Shown here piece after piece: positions 33,320 to 42,726 of a stretch of 64,000 bases of DNA (position 1 is the stretch's first letter; the number at the start of each line of letters is the position of its first letter). The DNA lies in the NCBI GenBank assembly GCA_963706555.1, contig OY970164.1, forward strand, positions 3,162,001 through 3,226,000. The letters run 5' to 3'. The translations under genes and the position numbers were made by a program. The notes under the pieces are model-generated. The model searched no databases. It was not told where the DNA came from and worked only from the letters and a program-made list of their open reading frames with translations. Origin of the DNA: Bog-473 sp963706555. GTDB taxonomy: Bacteria > Actinomycetota > Acidimicrobiia > Acidimicrobiales > RAAP-2.

Positions 33320-34438
33320 TCATCGCGGCAGGCCCAATCCATGCTCCCCGACGATGTTGCGATTGATGTCGCTCGTGCCGCCGGCGATCGACATGGAGGG
33401 GGACAACTCCAGGTTCTTCGACCAGGGTCCGCTCATGGCCTCGGGACCGAGGATGTCCATGGCGAGTTCTGCCATCTCTTGCGCCGCCCGGGCCCAAGAG
33501 AGTTTGGCCAGTCCCCCCATGGTGGCGGACGGCGGCCCACCCTTGTCGATCTTGGCCAGTTCCCACGTCGTGGAATAGCGAATGCACGCGATAGTGGCGT
33601 AGAGGTGCGCCAAGCGGTCCCGGTGGAGAGGGTTGGTAATGGGGCCTCGTTGACGGGCGGCTTCGACCAATTCATCGAACGTGCTCCCCAGTCCGAGGTA
33701 GAGCCGGGCGACCCCGGCCCGCTCGTGACTGAGCGTGGTGACCGCCACCCGCCATCCTTCATTGAGCTCTCCGAGCAGGGCTGCGTGCGGCACCCGTACC
33801 TCGTCGAAGAACAGTTCGGAGAACAGGTAACTCCCTGCCATCGTCCGTAGTGGTCGCACCGTGATGCCGGGCGTCTTCATGTCGACCAAGAGACAACTGA
33901 TCCCCTTGTGCTTTGGGGCAGTCGGGTCTGTGCGGACGTACAGCTGGCTCCAGTCGGCGTCGCTGCCCATGCTGTTCCAGGTCTTCTGCCCGTTGACGAT
34001 GAAGATGTCGCCGTCCAGGCGCGCCGAGGTGCGCAAGGAGGCGAGGTCGGAACCGGCGTCGGGCTCGGACATCCCCTGCGACCAGATCTCCTCGCCGCGC
34101 AACATGGGCCGCAGGAAACGCTCCTTTTGCTCCTCATTGCCGATCGCCATGATGGCGGGCGCGATGTTGGAGACGCCGATCGTGTTGATCGGGCCGGGTG
34201 CTCCGGCGCGGGACATCTCCTCCAAGTAGGCCAGCTGCTCCTGGACGCCGGCGTCGCGCCCCCCATATCGCACCGGCCACGAAGGGGCGGCCCAACCTGC
34301 CTCAGCCAACCGGGCGTTCCAGGCCTTCAGCACTTCGAGTCGGCCGTATCCGCCCGACTCCGCCGCTCCGGCCTCCAGGACCTCGCGTGTGAGGTTTGCC
34401 TCCAACCATTCGACCAGTTCTTTCCGGAACTCGTCCAC
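33320..34438 (-). CDS. Acyl-CoA dehydrogenase (paralogue of 17541)
   Basis: 372 residues with FAD-domain block IWSQGMSEPDAGSDLASLR, NGQKTWNSMG, DPTAPKHKGISCLLVDMKTPG and C-terminal SIAGGTSDINRN and GEHGLGLPR. It is clearly homologous along its full length to the enzyme at 17541, and the order relative to the SDR is the same. GTG 34438 follows GGAG by about seven bases. The ABC transporter ATPase gene lies just upstream (30 bases), so this cassette may be the tail of the transporter transcript. Confidence 0.92.
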   Translation of the reverse strand: MDEFRKELVEWLEANLTREVLEAGAAESGGYGRLEVLKAWNARLAEAGWAAPSWPVRYGGRDAGVQEQLAYLEEMSRAGAPGPINTIGVSNIAPAIMAIGNEEQKERFLRPMLRGEEIWSQGMSEPDAGSDLASLRTSARLDGDIFIVNGQKTWNSMGSDADWSQLYVRTDPTAPKHKGISCLLVDMKTPGITVRPLRTMAGSYLFSELFFDEVRVPHAALLGELNEGWRVAVTTLSHERAGVARLYLGLGSTFDELVEAARQRGPITNPLHRDRLAHLYATIACIRYSTTWELAKIDKGGPPSATMGGLAKLSWARAAQEMAELAMDILGPEAMSGPWSKNLELSPSMSIAGGTSDINRNIVGEHGLGLPR

Positions 34439-34468
34439 CGCGGGCTCCTCGATTGGCGACGCGGGAAG

Positions 34469-35332
34469 TCATCGCGGTGCCGACGGACCCTGTGGTGGCC
34501 GGTGCTCCGCCGTCACAGTGCCTTCGTCGCCCAGGTAGGCGGACCGCACGGCGGGATTGGCTCTGATCTCGCTAGGAGTGCCTTTCGCGATGAGCTGGCC
34601 GAAATCGAGGACGAAGATGGCGGAGGACAAGGCGAGTACCGACGCGACGTCGTGCTCCACCATGAGCAGCGAGAGGCCGTCGTCGCTGTTTGCCACCACG
34701 CGTTCGAATGCGGCGGTGAGGTTCTCGGTGGCGCGATAGTCCAGGCCCGAGAGAGGCTCGTCGAGGAGCACCACGGTGGGACAAGTGGCCAAGGCCCGAC
34801 CTACTTCCACGAGCCGGGACAACCCGAGGGGAAGGACGGCCACCGGAGTGTTGGCAATAGCGGTGAGCCCCAGGAGTTCAAGGAGGTCATCGACCTTCTC
34901 GTTCTCGAACTTCGTCGGAGGGAAAATGGCACGGAAGCTCACGAGGTCGCTCCAGAAGCGGCGTCGCTCGTAGTGGACCCGGTGCCCGAGCACCAAGTGG
35001 TCGCGTACGGAGAGTCCCATGAACAGCTCGGGCTGCTGGAATGTGCGTGCCAACCCGAGGCGAGCCCGGGTTTGCGCATTGGCGGAGGTCACGTCCTTGC
35101 CCCCAATGAAGACCCGTCCACTGGCGGGACGGAACAGCCCTGAGAGCACACCGAAAAGCGTCGACTTGCCTGCGCCATTCGGACCGACGAGCCCGATGAT
35201 GGTCCCCGGAGCGACCTCGATCGACACGTCGGCAAGGGCAACGAGGCCACCGAACCGGACCGTGACGCCCGTGGCCGACAGGGCGGTTGTCGCAGCGGAT
35301 GACGTCGATGGGGCATCCATCGTGGTGGTCAC
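34469..35332 (-). CDS. ABC transporter ATPase, branched-chain amino acid type (LivG-like)
   Basis: A 287-residue ATPase: Walker A GPNGAGKST (50-58), Q-loop Gln100 in RTFQQPELF, Walker B VVLLDEP (about 187-193), SGLD D-loop and switch His in MVEHDV. The ABC signature is degenerate: LPLGLSRLVEVGRALA in place of the usual LSxGQ form. GTG 35332 overlaps the permease stop (GTGA) and follows GGGAAGG. LivG-type systems import amino acids, but in degraders they also import aromatic or other carboxylic acids. LivF and a binding protein are not present in the cluster. Confidence 0.92.
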   Translation of the reverse strand: MTTTMDAPSTSSAATTALSATGVTVRFGGLVALADVSIEVAPGTIIGLVGPNGAGKSTLFGVLSGLFRPASGRVFIGGKDVTSANAQTRARLGLARTFQQPELFMGLSVRDHLVLGHRVHYERRRFWSDLVSFRAIFPPTKFENEKVDDLLELLGLTAIANTPVAVLPLGLSRLVEVGRALATCPTVVLLDEPLSGLDYRATENLTAAFERVVANSDDGLSLLMVEHDVASVLALSSAIFVLDFGQLIAKGTPSEIRANPAVRSAYLGDEGTVTAEHRPPQGPSAPR

Positions 35333-37356
35333 GAGACCTTCCCGACGGCCGTGGTCTCCGCCGCTTCCGCGCCGACGAGGACTTTCTGGTCGGCGGTGGC
35401 AAGGCCGGCCGACGAGTGATCGAGGTCGGACGTCCACATCGGCCTCGGTCGCTTCCGCAGCTTGTCCCAGATCGAGAGCGTCCGGCGTGCGTTCTCGGTC
35501 ATCACTCCATTGGGGTACTTCGCCACCTGAATAGCCCCTACACCAAAGAGGATGGGAGTGACCTGCCCGAATGCAGTGGGAAGGTAGACGAGCGCGATGC
35601 CTGCCAGGAGGGTGGCAGACAGACCCGCCACGAGCGCCGCCATGTTGGAGCGGATACCGAGGGACACCAGAATTGCGAGCCACACGAGGCCACCCAAAGT
35701 GGCGTAGTTCGTCGGGAGTGCACTCCCCAATGAGAGTGCGAACATCGCTCCGCCCACCCCGGCGACGAAGGCGGCGATTCCTGCGACGAGAACCTTCATC
35801 TGCAGGACACTGATCCCCATCGTCTTGGAGCCGGGGGTGCTCCACCGCGCTGCGTTCAAAGCAAGCCCGGTGGTGGACTGCCGCAGGTTGACGATGAGAA
35901 GCGACATGATGGCAAACACGCCGAGCGCCAAGTAGGCGAATGCCTTCGTGCTGGATGCGAACGACGGAAGGTTGACATTCACGCCAATTCCGAAGTTGAC
36001 GAAAATCTGCTGGCTGAAGATCAGATCGTCGAACAACAAGCCGACGGTCAAGGTGACGAGGGCCACGTAGAGGTTGCCGAGCCGGATGGTCAGGATGCCG
36101 ATGAGCACCCCGACGGGCACGGCCACGAGTCCTCCGACCAGTACGGCGGCCATGACCGGCCACCCGTGGTTCACGGCAAGCTGGGCGGTCGTCAAGGCCC
36201 CGATGCCGGCGAAGGTCGACTGGCAGAGCCAGATCATCCCGCCTTCGCCGGTCACGAGCGTGAACGACAGGAAGATGATCGCCAGGCTGACGCCCTCCCC
36301 GATAAGCCCGACCCAGAAACCCGTGAGGATGAGCGGGAGTATGCAGATGGCCGCAAACCCCAACAACGAGGCCTTCCAGCCGAAGACCGCGGTGGGCCGG
36401 TCGGACGTGGCGTCGACGGGCAGGTCCCCCTGCGGCAGGATGGCCCGGTCGAGTGCCCCGCCGACACCTTCGGATTCATCGACGGCGGTACCGCGGACCA
36501 TGTAGTACACCAGGAAGATCGCAGTGACGATGAACGGTATGGCCGGAACCACATCGGCGGACAGCGAGGTCGAATTGGTGAAGAAATATTGCACCAGCGA
36601 CCCGGCGATGCCCATCGAGAGTGCCACCACTACCGCCACCACCAGGCTGCGTAGCCGTGCCGCGATCACGGCGGCGAAGGCGGCCACCATCAGCAAGGTG
36701 AAAGGGGCCGGGTCCAACCCGATGGTCGGCGCCGCCAGGACCCCGGCGAGTCCGGCGAGCGCTGTGCTCACTGCCCACACCCCCATCGACACGGTCTCTG
36801 GATTCGTCCCCGAGAGCGATGTCATGGCCGGCGAGTCGACCATCGCGCGCACCCGTAGGCCGATATCGGTGTAGTGCAGGACCAGAGCTCCGACCACGAC
36901 GATCATGGTGACGCAGCTGTACACGATGATCTGGTCCATCGTGACAGGGACCCCGAGGAACCTGAAGACCCGGACAGGCTGGGGAGCGAGGCCGGGGGCA
37001 GCGAGGATCGTCTTGTTCCCGAAAATGAGTGTGGTCAACGGCGGGATCGCCACCGACACGCCGATGGTCGCCACCACCTTGATGAGCGGGCGCGCCAGTC
37101 GCAGGCGCCGGAAAAGGGCGAAGTACAACCCGATGCCGATTGCCGGACCGGCCACCACGATCGAGAGTATGGCGGCCGGCAAGATCGCCCAGTGCTCCTG
37201 GGTGTTGAGGTAGTAGTAGAAGCGAGCCAAGGCGTAGGCGATGGCGCCAAAGGCAAAATTCAAGATCCCGGTGGACCGAAAGGTAACAACCAGGCCGGAC
37301 GCAGCGATGGCGTAGATCCCCCCCAGCACCAAGCCGGCGATCACATACTGCAGCAC
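35329..37356 (-). CDS. Fused LivH-LivM ABC permease
   Basis: 675 residues with two permease halves in one chain. Residues ~1-300 match LivH (GGIYAIAASGLVVTFRSTGI, TGILNFAFGAIAY). A soluble linker ~300-330 follows. Residues ~335-620 match LivM (LSFTLVTGEGGMIWLCQSTF, GILTIRLGNLYVALVTLTVG). Many hydrophobic helices are visible (about eight per half), and a ~50-residue charged cytoplasmic tail follows. Normally these are two genes, so the fusion fixes a one-to-one ratio. GTG 37356 is the start. The upstream gap (208 bases) holds two copies of the shared dyad motif. Confidence 0.93.
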   Translation of the reverse strand: MLQYVIAGLVLGGIYAIAASGLVVTFRSTGILNFAFGAIAYALARFYYYLNTQEHWAILPAAILSIVVAGPAIGIGLYFALFRRLRLARPLIKVVATIGVSVAIPPLTTLIFGNKTILAAPGLAPQPVRVFRFLGVPVTMDQIIVYSCVTMIVVVGALVLHYTDIGLRVRAMVDSPAMTSLSGTNPETVSMGVWAVSTALAGLAGVLAAPTIGLDPAPFTLLMVAAFAAVIAARLRSLVVAVVVALSMGIAGSLVQYFFTNSTSLSADVVPAIPFIVTAIFLVYYMVRGTAVDESEGVGGALDRAILPQGDLPVDATSDRPTAVFGWKASLLGFAAICILPLILTGFWVGLIGEGVSLAIIFLSFTLVTGEGGMIWLCQSTFAGIGALTTAQLAVNHGWPVMAAVLVGGLVAVPVGVLIGILTIRLGNLYVALVTLTVGLLFDDLIFSQQIFVNFGIGVNVNLPSFASSTKAFAYLALGVFAIMSLLIVNLRQSTTGLALNAARWSTPGSKTMGISVLQMKVLVAGIAAFVAGVGGAMFALSLGSALPTNYATLGGLVWLAILVSLGIRSNMAALVAGLSATLLAGIALVYLPTAFGQVTPILFGVGAIQVAKYPNGVMTENARRTLSIWDKLRKRPRPMWTSDLDHSSAGLATADQKVLVGAEAAETTAVGKVS

Positions 37357-37434
37357 CGCATCCCCCGATTCCGTCTGCTTGCCCGTCGCAAAAATCGATC
37401 AATGGCCGTTGATTCTAGATTCAATCCCGGCGAG

Positions 37435-37450
37435 TTTGGGCGTATGCCCA
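37435..37450 (+). promoter_or_regulatory. Shared dyad motif, full site
   Basis: TTTGGGCGTATGCCCA: TGGGC and GCCCA form a perfect dyad around GTAT. It lies about 80 bases upstream of the fused permease start. The same motif recurs in gaps at 56, 59 and 62 kb. Confidence 0.55.
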
Positions 37451-37528
37451 GGTAGCTCCCGAACGATACCGTAGACGGGTCGGCCGGTCCACCGGCTCGA
37501 AGCTGCGAGAAATGACTGACGAGTACCC

Positions 37529-37544
37529 TGGTCAGACGCCCAAA
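37529..37544 (-). promoter_or_regulatory. Shared dyad motif, half site
   Basis: On the minus strand TTTGGGCGTCTGACCA: the TTTGGGCG half is exact and the other half is imperfect (GACCA). It is the second copy in the permease upstream gap. Confidence 0.45.
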
Positions 37545-37564
37545 ATGTCCGAGGACCCTGTCCC

Positions 37565-39124
37565 TTAGATCTTTTTCTCTGACCCTGTCCAGTGTCGGTC
37601 GCGTAGGAGGCGCTTGCGGATCTTGCCGTTCGGATCGCGGGGCAGGCTCTCGACGATCTCGATGGATGTCGGGCACTTGTAATGGGCGAGCCGCTCCCGG
37701 CAGAAGTCGATCAACTCAACGGTGACCGTGGCCGCCGAAGTTTCCGTGTGCACTTCGACGACGGCGTGGACTCGCTCGCCCCATTCCGGGTCGGGCACGC
37801 CGAACACGGCCACATCCGCGACCCCCGGATGCATGACCAGGACGCCCTCCACCTCTGCCGGGTACACGTTCGCCCCGCCGGAGATGATCATGTCGATTTT
37901 GCGATCCGTCAGGAACAGGTAGCCATCCTGATCGAGGTAACCCATGTCGCCCGCAGTGAAGAAGTCGCCCCGCCAGGACTGCGCGGTCTTCTCGGGAGCG
38001 CCGACATAGCTGAATCGCATCACGGTCGAGAAGTAGACCGTGCCGATCTCACCCGCCGGAACCTGGGTCCCAGCGTCGTCGTAAATGCGTATCTCGATCC
38101 CCGGCGCCGCACGTCCCACCGTTCCGGGTTTGGCTAGCCACTCGTCGGCCGGGCATACGGTCGCGAGCCCTTCGGTCGCCCCGTAGTACTCGTAGACCGT
38201 TCCGGGCGGGAAGAGCTCCATAATCGCCCGCTTCACGTCAACCGGGCATGGTGCGGCAGCGTGAAGCACTCGCCGGATCGACGAAAGGTCGTAGGAGCGC
38301 TGGACGACGGCAGGAAGCTTCAAGATCCGTACAAAGTTGATCGGGACCATGTGGCTCCACGTCACGCCATGTCGTTCGATCAACCGCAGGCATTCCTCGG
38401 CATCGAAGTGCCGCATGAGCACGACTGTCTGCCCGTACTGCAGCGCCCGATTGGCGAACGTCCCTGGGGCTGTGTGATACGTAGGCCCGACCAGGAGGTG
38501 CACTTCGTCCGGACCTTCCAGACCCTCGGTCTGGCTCCGGCCGAGCGGCGGCCGTTCACCCGATGCAGTCCGCACCGGGTGCGCTGGCGGTGAGAACATC
38601 TTGCGCAGGTCGGCCAGTGCTTGGCCCGACGGCAGCTCGCCCGCGATGGCCTTCGGGCGACCGGTCGTCCCTGAGGTGTAGTAGCGAAAACCGATCAGTG
38701 GCCGCTCCGCAACGGTCGAGATCGGTGCCGTGTCCTCTGCGTCGATCAGGTCTTCGTAGTCGGCACCGACGGGGATCACCGGAACCCCGGGGACGGCTTG
38801 GGCTGCGCCGGACTCGACGAAGACCAGTTTGGACCCGGAGTCCTCGACCAGGTAGCGCATCTCATCGGGCATCGCTCGCCATGAAATTGGAACCACGGTG
38901 ACTCCCGCACGGGCGGCCCCTCCGGCCACCTCGAACCATTCGGAGCGATTGCTCACCGCGCTCGCGATCGTGTCACCGGGACTGACGCCGCGACGTTGTA
39001 GTACCCGCGCCACCTGGTTCATGCGCGCGTCGAGCTCGCCGAAGGTGGTTGTCTGCTCACCGTCCACGAGTGCGGGCTTCATCGGGTTGGTGCGGGCCAC
39101 GGTACTCACACCTGTCTCTTCCAT
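37565..39124 (-). CDS. AMP-forming acyl-CoA ligase (FadD-like)
   Basis: A 519-residue acid-CoA ligase with A3 YYTSGTTGRPKAIAGE, an unusually long Pro/Arg-rich loop after it (PAHPVRTASGERPPLG), YYGATEGLAT (A5), TAGDMGYLDQDGYL (A7), DRKIDMIISGGANVYP (A8) and C-terminal Lys in NGKIRKRLL. It would activate a carboxylic acid, possibly that delivered by the adjacent importer. ATG 39124 follows GAGGGGGC. It is divergent from the acyl-CoA dehydrogenase pair at 39278. Confidence 0.92.
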   Translation of the reverse strand: MEETGVSTVARTNPMKPALVDGEQTTTFGELDARMNQVARVLQRRGVSPGDTIASAVSNRSEWFEVAGGAARAGVTVVPISWRAMPDEMRYLVEDSGSKLVFVESGAAQAVPGVPVIPVGADYEDLIDAEDTAPISTVAERPLIGFRYYTSGTTGRPKAIAGELPSGQALADLRKMFSPPAHPVRTASGERPPLGRSQTEGLEGPDEVHLLVGPTYHTAPGTFANRALQYGQTVVLMRHFDAEECLRLIERHGVTWSHMVPINFVRILKLPAVVQRSYDLSSIRRVLHAAAPCPVDVKRAIMELFPPGTVYEYYGATEGLATVCPADEWLAKPGTVGRAAPGIEIRIYDDAGTQVPAGEIGTVYFSTVMRFSYVGAPEKTAQSWRGDFFTAGDMGYLDQDGYLFLTDRKIDMIISGGANVYPAEVEGVLVMHPGVADVAVFGVPDPEWGERVHAVVEVHTETSAATVTVELIDFCRERLAHYKCPTSIEIVESLPRDPNGKIRKRLLRDRHWTGSEKKI

Positions 39125-39277
39125 AGCCAGCGCCCCCTCGATCAAGATCCACGCGCCCCGTGAGCCCGGAGGTGGCATCGTAACAACGCGCGCCGGTCAC
39201 GACCGCGGTTATGTTTTGCAGAGAGCAGCAGTCGTCGTGCACCGTCCAGCGTCACGACCTGCTTCGGAGCGAGACCA

Positions 39278-40399
39278 TTGGAACTTGACCTCACCAGCGA
39301 ACAAGAACTCCTCAGGGAGAGCACGGTGCGATTCATCGCAGCGGTCAGTCCGATCTCCATGGTGCGGCAGCTGGCCGACGGCACGAGCCGGCTGCCCTTT
39401 GACTATCTCAGGAAGGCAGCTGAGCTCGGGTGGTTCGCACTGCTCGTTCCCGAAGAGCACGGTGGTGGAAGCGTCTCGGGACAGGGACTCTGCGACCTCG
39501 CAATTGTCGCTGAAGAGCGGGGGAGGGTGTTGCAGCCTGGCCCGTTCGTCTCGATGAACGTCGCTGCGGCAGCGTTGGTCGCCGAGGGCTCAATAGCCCA
39601 AAAGGATGCGGTACTCCCTGCACTGTGCCGGGGGGAGGTCGTGGCGACGTGGGCTTTCGACAGGAACTTCGGTACGGGTTCGGAGCCTCCCATCGCGGTG
39701 ACCGATCGACCCGGTGGCTTCGTCCTGTCCGGATGCGCCGACGTGGTCCAGGACGGTGGAGATGCGGACTGGATTCTCGTCACTGCGGCGGGCAGGGAAG
39801 GAAACAGCCAGTTCTTGGTGGCGCGTGACACGCCGGGTGTCAGGACACGGGTACTCGGCGGGCACGACGTCACCCAGGGAATCTCTTCGGTGACCTTCGA
39901 CCGCGTCGAACTCTCCCACTCCTCTCTTGTCGGGGCGCACCGAGATGCAAGCCCGGCCGTCGAGCACCAGCTCCAGCTCGCCTGCGTGCTGACCACCGTG
40001 GAGACAGTGGGTGCACTCGACGCGCTGTTCGAGATGACCCGTCTGTACGCCCTCGAGAGGATCGCCTTCGGACGCCCCATCGGCTCGTTTCAGGCGGTAA
40101 AGCACCAATTGGCGGATATGAGCCTCTCCCTCGAGAGCGGGAAGGCTATTGCCTTGGCCGCCGTGCACGCCGTGCAGGACAACGCGGCCGATGCCGGAGA
40201 GATTGCCAGCATGGCCAAGTGGTGGGTGGGCGACACTGGCATTGATATCGCGCAGGGCTGCTTCCAGGTGTTCGGCGGGATCGGATTCACTTGGGAGCAC
40301 GACCTGCATCTTTTCCTGAGGCGGATCACCGCGAACAGCATCCTGTTCGGTCAACCCGACTGGCATCGCGAGCGCATCTGCCGGATCAACGGACTGTGA
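39278..40399 (+). CDS. Acyl-CoA dehydrogenase, small member of pair 1
   Basis: 373 residues. N-terminal helical domain LTSEQELLRESTVRFI; middle domain reduced relative to full-length enzymes; C-terminal domain with GRPIGSFQAVKHQLADM and GGIGFTWEHDLHLFLRR. The Glu of TWEH aligns with the catalytic Glu region of medium-chain enzymes (YEGT). TTG 39278 follows GGAGCGAG. The larger partner begins 11 bases after its stop. Such adjacent pairs form alpha2-beta2 enzymes in steroid catabolism of mycobacteria; assignment to that kind is inference. Confidence 0.9.
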   Translation: MELDLTSEQELLRESTVRFIAAVSPISMVRQLADGTSRLPFDYLRKAAELGWFALLVPEEHGGGSVSGQGLCDLAIVAEERGRVLQPGPFVSMNVAAAALVAEGSIAQKDAVLPALCRGEVVATWAFDRNFGTGSEPPIAVTDRPGGFVLSGCADVVQDGGDADWILVTAAGREGNSQFLVARDTPGVRTRVLGGHDVTQGISSVTFDRVELSHSSLVGAHRDASPAVEHQLQLACVLTTVETVGALDALFEMTRLYALERIAFGRPIGSFQAVKHQLADMSLSLESGKAIALAAVHAVQDNAADAGEIASMAKWWVGDTGIDIAQGCFQVFGGIGFTWEHDLHLFLRRITANSILFGQPDWHRERICRINGL

Positions 40400-40409
40400 G
40401 GGGGTGCAG

Positions 40410-41684
40410 GTGAGAGTCTCGACGCCCGACGGCCCTGATGTGCACGACCTTGAGGCCTACCGCCTCGAGGCACGCAAGTGGCTGGGGGACAACCTCGATC
40501 GCCGAGTCGCTGCGCCACGTGTCAACACGATCGACTACTACACACCGGACGTCATAGCCGCCAATCGGGCGCGACAACGCACGCTGTTCGAGGGCGGTTA
40601 CGCGGGAATCTCCTGGCCGGCCGCATACGGAGGCCAGGGTTTCCCGCAGGTGTTCGAAGCGACGTTCCTCGAAGAGGCGGCCCCCTATGTCACCCCCGAC
40701 TTCGGCGTGCTCACCGCCACCACTTTCCACATCTGCGTCCCCACGATGCTCGCCCACGCCTCACCGGAATTCCTTCGGCGTTTCGTGCCGATGGTATTGG
40801 CGGGCGATGCACTCGTGTGTCAGTTCTTCTCGGAGCCGTCTTCGGGCTCCGACCTTGCCGGCATCCGGACCGGCGCCACGAGAGACGGCGAGCAATGGGT
40901 TCTCAACGGTCAAAAAGTCTGGAGCACTTTCGCCCATCTGGCGGACTTTGGCATGTGCCTGGCACGAACGGATTGGGAGGCGCCGAAACACAAGGGCCTG
41001 ACCTGGTTCGTCGTTCCCTGCTCCTCCGCAGGCTTGACCATCCGGCCTCTCAAGCAGATCACCGAGATCTCCGAGTTCTGCGAGGAGTTCTTCGACGATG
41101 TCATCGTGCCCGACGCCGACGTGATCGGCGGCGTCAACCAGGGCTGGGTCGTCGCGCAGACGATGCTGGTCCTCGAGCGTGGGGCCGGCCGGCCGAGCGA
41201 CAGCTCATCGCCGTCTGCCCCCGGCCCGCTGGCACCTGACCTTGTGCGGCTGGCGGAGCACGCCGGCCGCACAGATGAACCGCTTGTTCGGCAGAAGCTG
41301 GCACGAGCCCACACGATCGATTTCGTCGGAAAGGTCCTGGCCTCCCACCTCGCGAAAATGGGTCGCCAGGGTCGGCTGGGCCCCGGAATGGCGGCCTACG
41401 GCAAGCTTTTCCGGGGCACCTACCTCCCAATTCGTGCGCGCATCGGGATGGAGATTGGTGGGGACGCAGCAGTGAGCTGGGATCTCGCCGACCCCCAGGG
41501 GGCGGACGCTTCGATGGCGTACCTGAATGGGCGTGCTGCGTCGATTGCCGGGGGCACCAACGAGATGCAGCGCAATGCCATTGCCGAGCGAGTCCTGGGG
41601 TTGCCCCGCGAGCCGAGCTTCGATGCGAAGAAGCCGTTCAGTCAGGTGCTGCGCGAGGCCGAGAGTTGGACGGGTGCGCTCTGA
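40410..41684 (+). CDS. Acyl-CoA dehydrogenase, large member of pair 1
   Basis: 424 residues with FAD-domain CQFFSEPSSGSDLAGIR, NGQKVWSTFA, DWEAPKHKGLTWFVVP and C-terminal SIAGGTNEMQRNAIAERVLG. The turn AGGT lacks the Glu found in medium-chain enzymes, which fits a heteromer in which the small member supplies it. GTG 40410 follows GAGGGG by five bases; GTG 40404 is an alternative. The convergent SDR ends 41 bases after its stop. Confidence 0.9.
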   Translation: MRVSTPDGPDVHDLEAYRLEARKWLGDNLDRRVAAPRVNTIDYYTPDVIAANRARQRTLFEGGYAGISWPAAYGGQGFPQVFEATFLEEAAPYVTPDFGVLTATTFHICVPTMLAHASPEFLRRFVPMVLAGDALVCQFFSEPSSGSDLAGIRTGATRDGEQWVLNGQKVWSTFAHLADFGMCLARTDWEAPKHKGLTWFVVPCSSAGLTIRPLKQITEISEFCEEFFDDVIVPDADVIGGVNQGWVVAQTMLVLERGAGRPSDSSSPSAPGPLAPDLVRLAEHAGRTDEPLVRQKLARAHTIDFVGKVLASHLAKMGRQGRLGPGMAAYGKLFRGTYLPIRARIGMEIGGDAAVSWDLADPQGADASMAYLNGRAASIAGGTNEMQRNAIAERVLGLPREPSFDAKKPFSQVLREAESWTGAL

Positions 41685-41725
41685 CGCCACTCTCGGTGAA
41701 GCGAGCCAACCATCGGGCAGCGACT

Positions 41726-42646
41726 TCACGCTGAAGGGATCTCGCCAAAAAGATCGGCGTGGGGGGCGGCCCGACCCAGGAGGTCGTCGACGATCGGACC
41801 GAGTTCGGCCGGGTCCCATCGTCTGTCCCTTTCGACCAGTGGCCCAGCCCGCCAGCCCTCGGCCACGCTGATCTGGCCGCCGCGTACCGAGAACACATGG
41901 CCCGTCACATGGGCTGCTTCGGGGCAGGACAGCCACACGACCAGTGGGGCGACATTCTCGGGGTTGGAGAAGTCGAATGCACCCGGTGGGACCGGTGCGT
42001 ACGAGCCGGGTCGGGCCTGCTCGGTCATACGCGTCCGGGCGCCCGGATTGATGGCGTTGACGGTCACGCCGTATCTGGCGAATTCGCCGGCTGCGATGAT
42101 GGTGAACGCCGCGATGCCGGCTTTTGCCGCCCCGTAATTCGCCTGGCCGACATTGCCGTACATGCCGGCGGCCGAGGTCGTATTTATGATCCGGGCGTCG
42201 TTGGCTGCTCCGCCCTTGGACCTGCCACGCCAATACTCGACTGCCCAGCGGACTGTCGCGAACGTCCCACGAAGGTGAACCTTGATCACGGCGTCCCATT
42301 CTTCAATCGACATGTTCACCAACATTCGGTCCCGCAGGATCCCCGCATTGTTGATGACGATGTCCAGGCCGCCGAATGTGTCGATGGCCTGATGCACCAA
42401 CCGGCCGGCTCCTTCCCAGTCGGACACATCGTCTCCGTTGGCCACGGCCCGGCCCCCCACCGAACGGATGAGGTCGACGACTTCGCCGGCCGGGTTCTCC
42501 GATCTCCCTTCGCCGTCGACCTCTGCGCCCACATCGTTGACGACGACAGCGGCCCCCTGGCGAGCCAACTCCAACGCATAACCCCGGCCGATACCACGAC
42601 CGGCTCCGGTCACAACGGCAACTCTTCCCTCATTGATCCCAGCCAC
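41726..42646 (-). CDS. Short-chain dehydrogenase, multifunctional-enzyme-type 3-hydroxyacyl-CoA dehydrogenase-like
   Basis: A 306-residue SDR resembling the dehydrogenase half of peroxisomal multifunctional enzyme 2: cofactor motif TGAGRGIGRGYALELA (13-28), NNAGILRDRML, catalytic NTTSAAGMYGN and Tyr/Lys in NYGAAK. It would oxidise a 3-hydroxyacyl-CoA. GTG 42646 has a distant GAAGGGG; the start is acceptable. It is the last gene of the large minus-strand run, 80 bases downstream of the CoA-transferase pair, and converges with the dehydrogenase pair at 40410. Confidence 0.88.
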   Translation of the reverse strand: MAGINEGRVAVVTGAGRGIGRGYALELARQGAAVVVNDVGAEVDGEGRSENPAGEVVDLIRSVGGRAVANGDDVSDWEGAGRLVHQAIDTFGGLDIVINNAGILRDRMLVNMSIEEWDAVIKVHLRGTFATVRWAVEYWRGRSKGGAANDARIINTTSAAGMYGNVGQANYGAAKAGIAAFTIIAAGEFARYGVTVNAINPGARTRMTEQARPGSYAPVPPGAFDFSNPENVAPLVVWLSCPEAAHVTGHVFSVRGGQISVAEGWRAGPLVERDRRWDPAELGPIVDDLLGRAAPHADLFGEIPSA

Positions 42647-42726
42647 TTCCCGCCCCTTCTTTGTCGTCGTCGACCGACGGCCGCCTCATCGGAGTGCTGT
42701 GGCCGTGTCACGCCCGTTGGCCGTCC

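Noticed and set aside
34469..39124. Complete branched-chain amino acid transporter operon
   Set aside because: Only one ATPase and a fused permease are present; calling it a full Liv system is unsupported.
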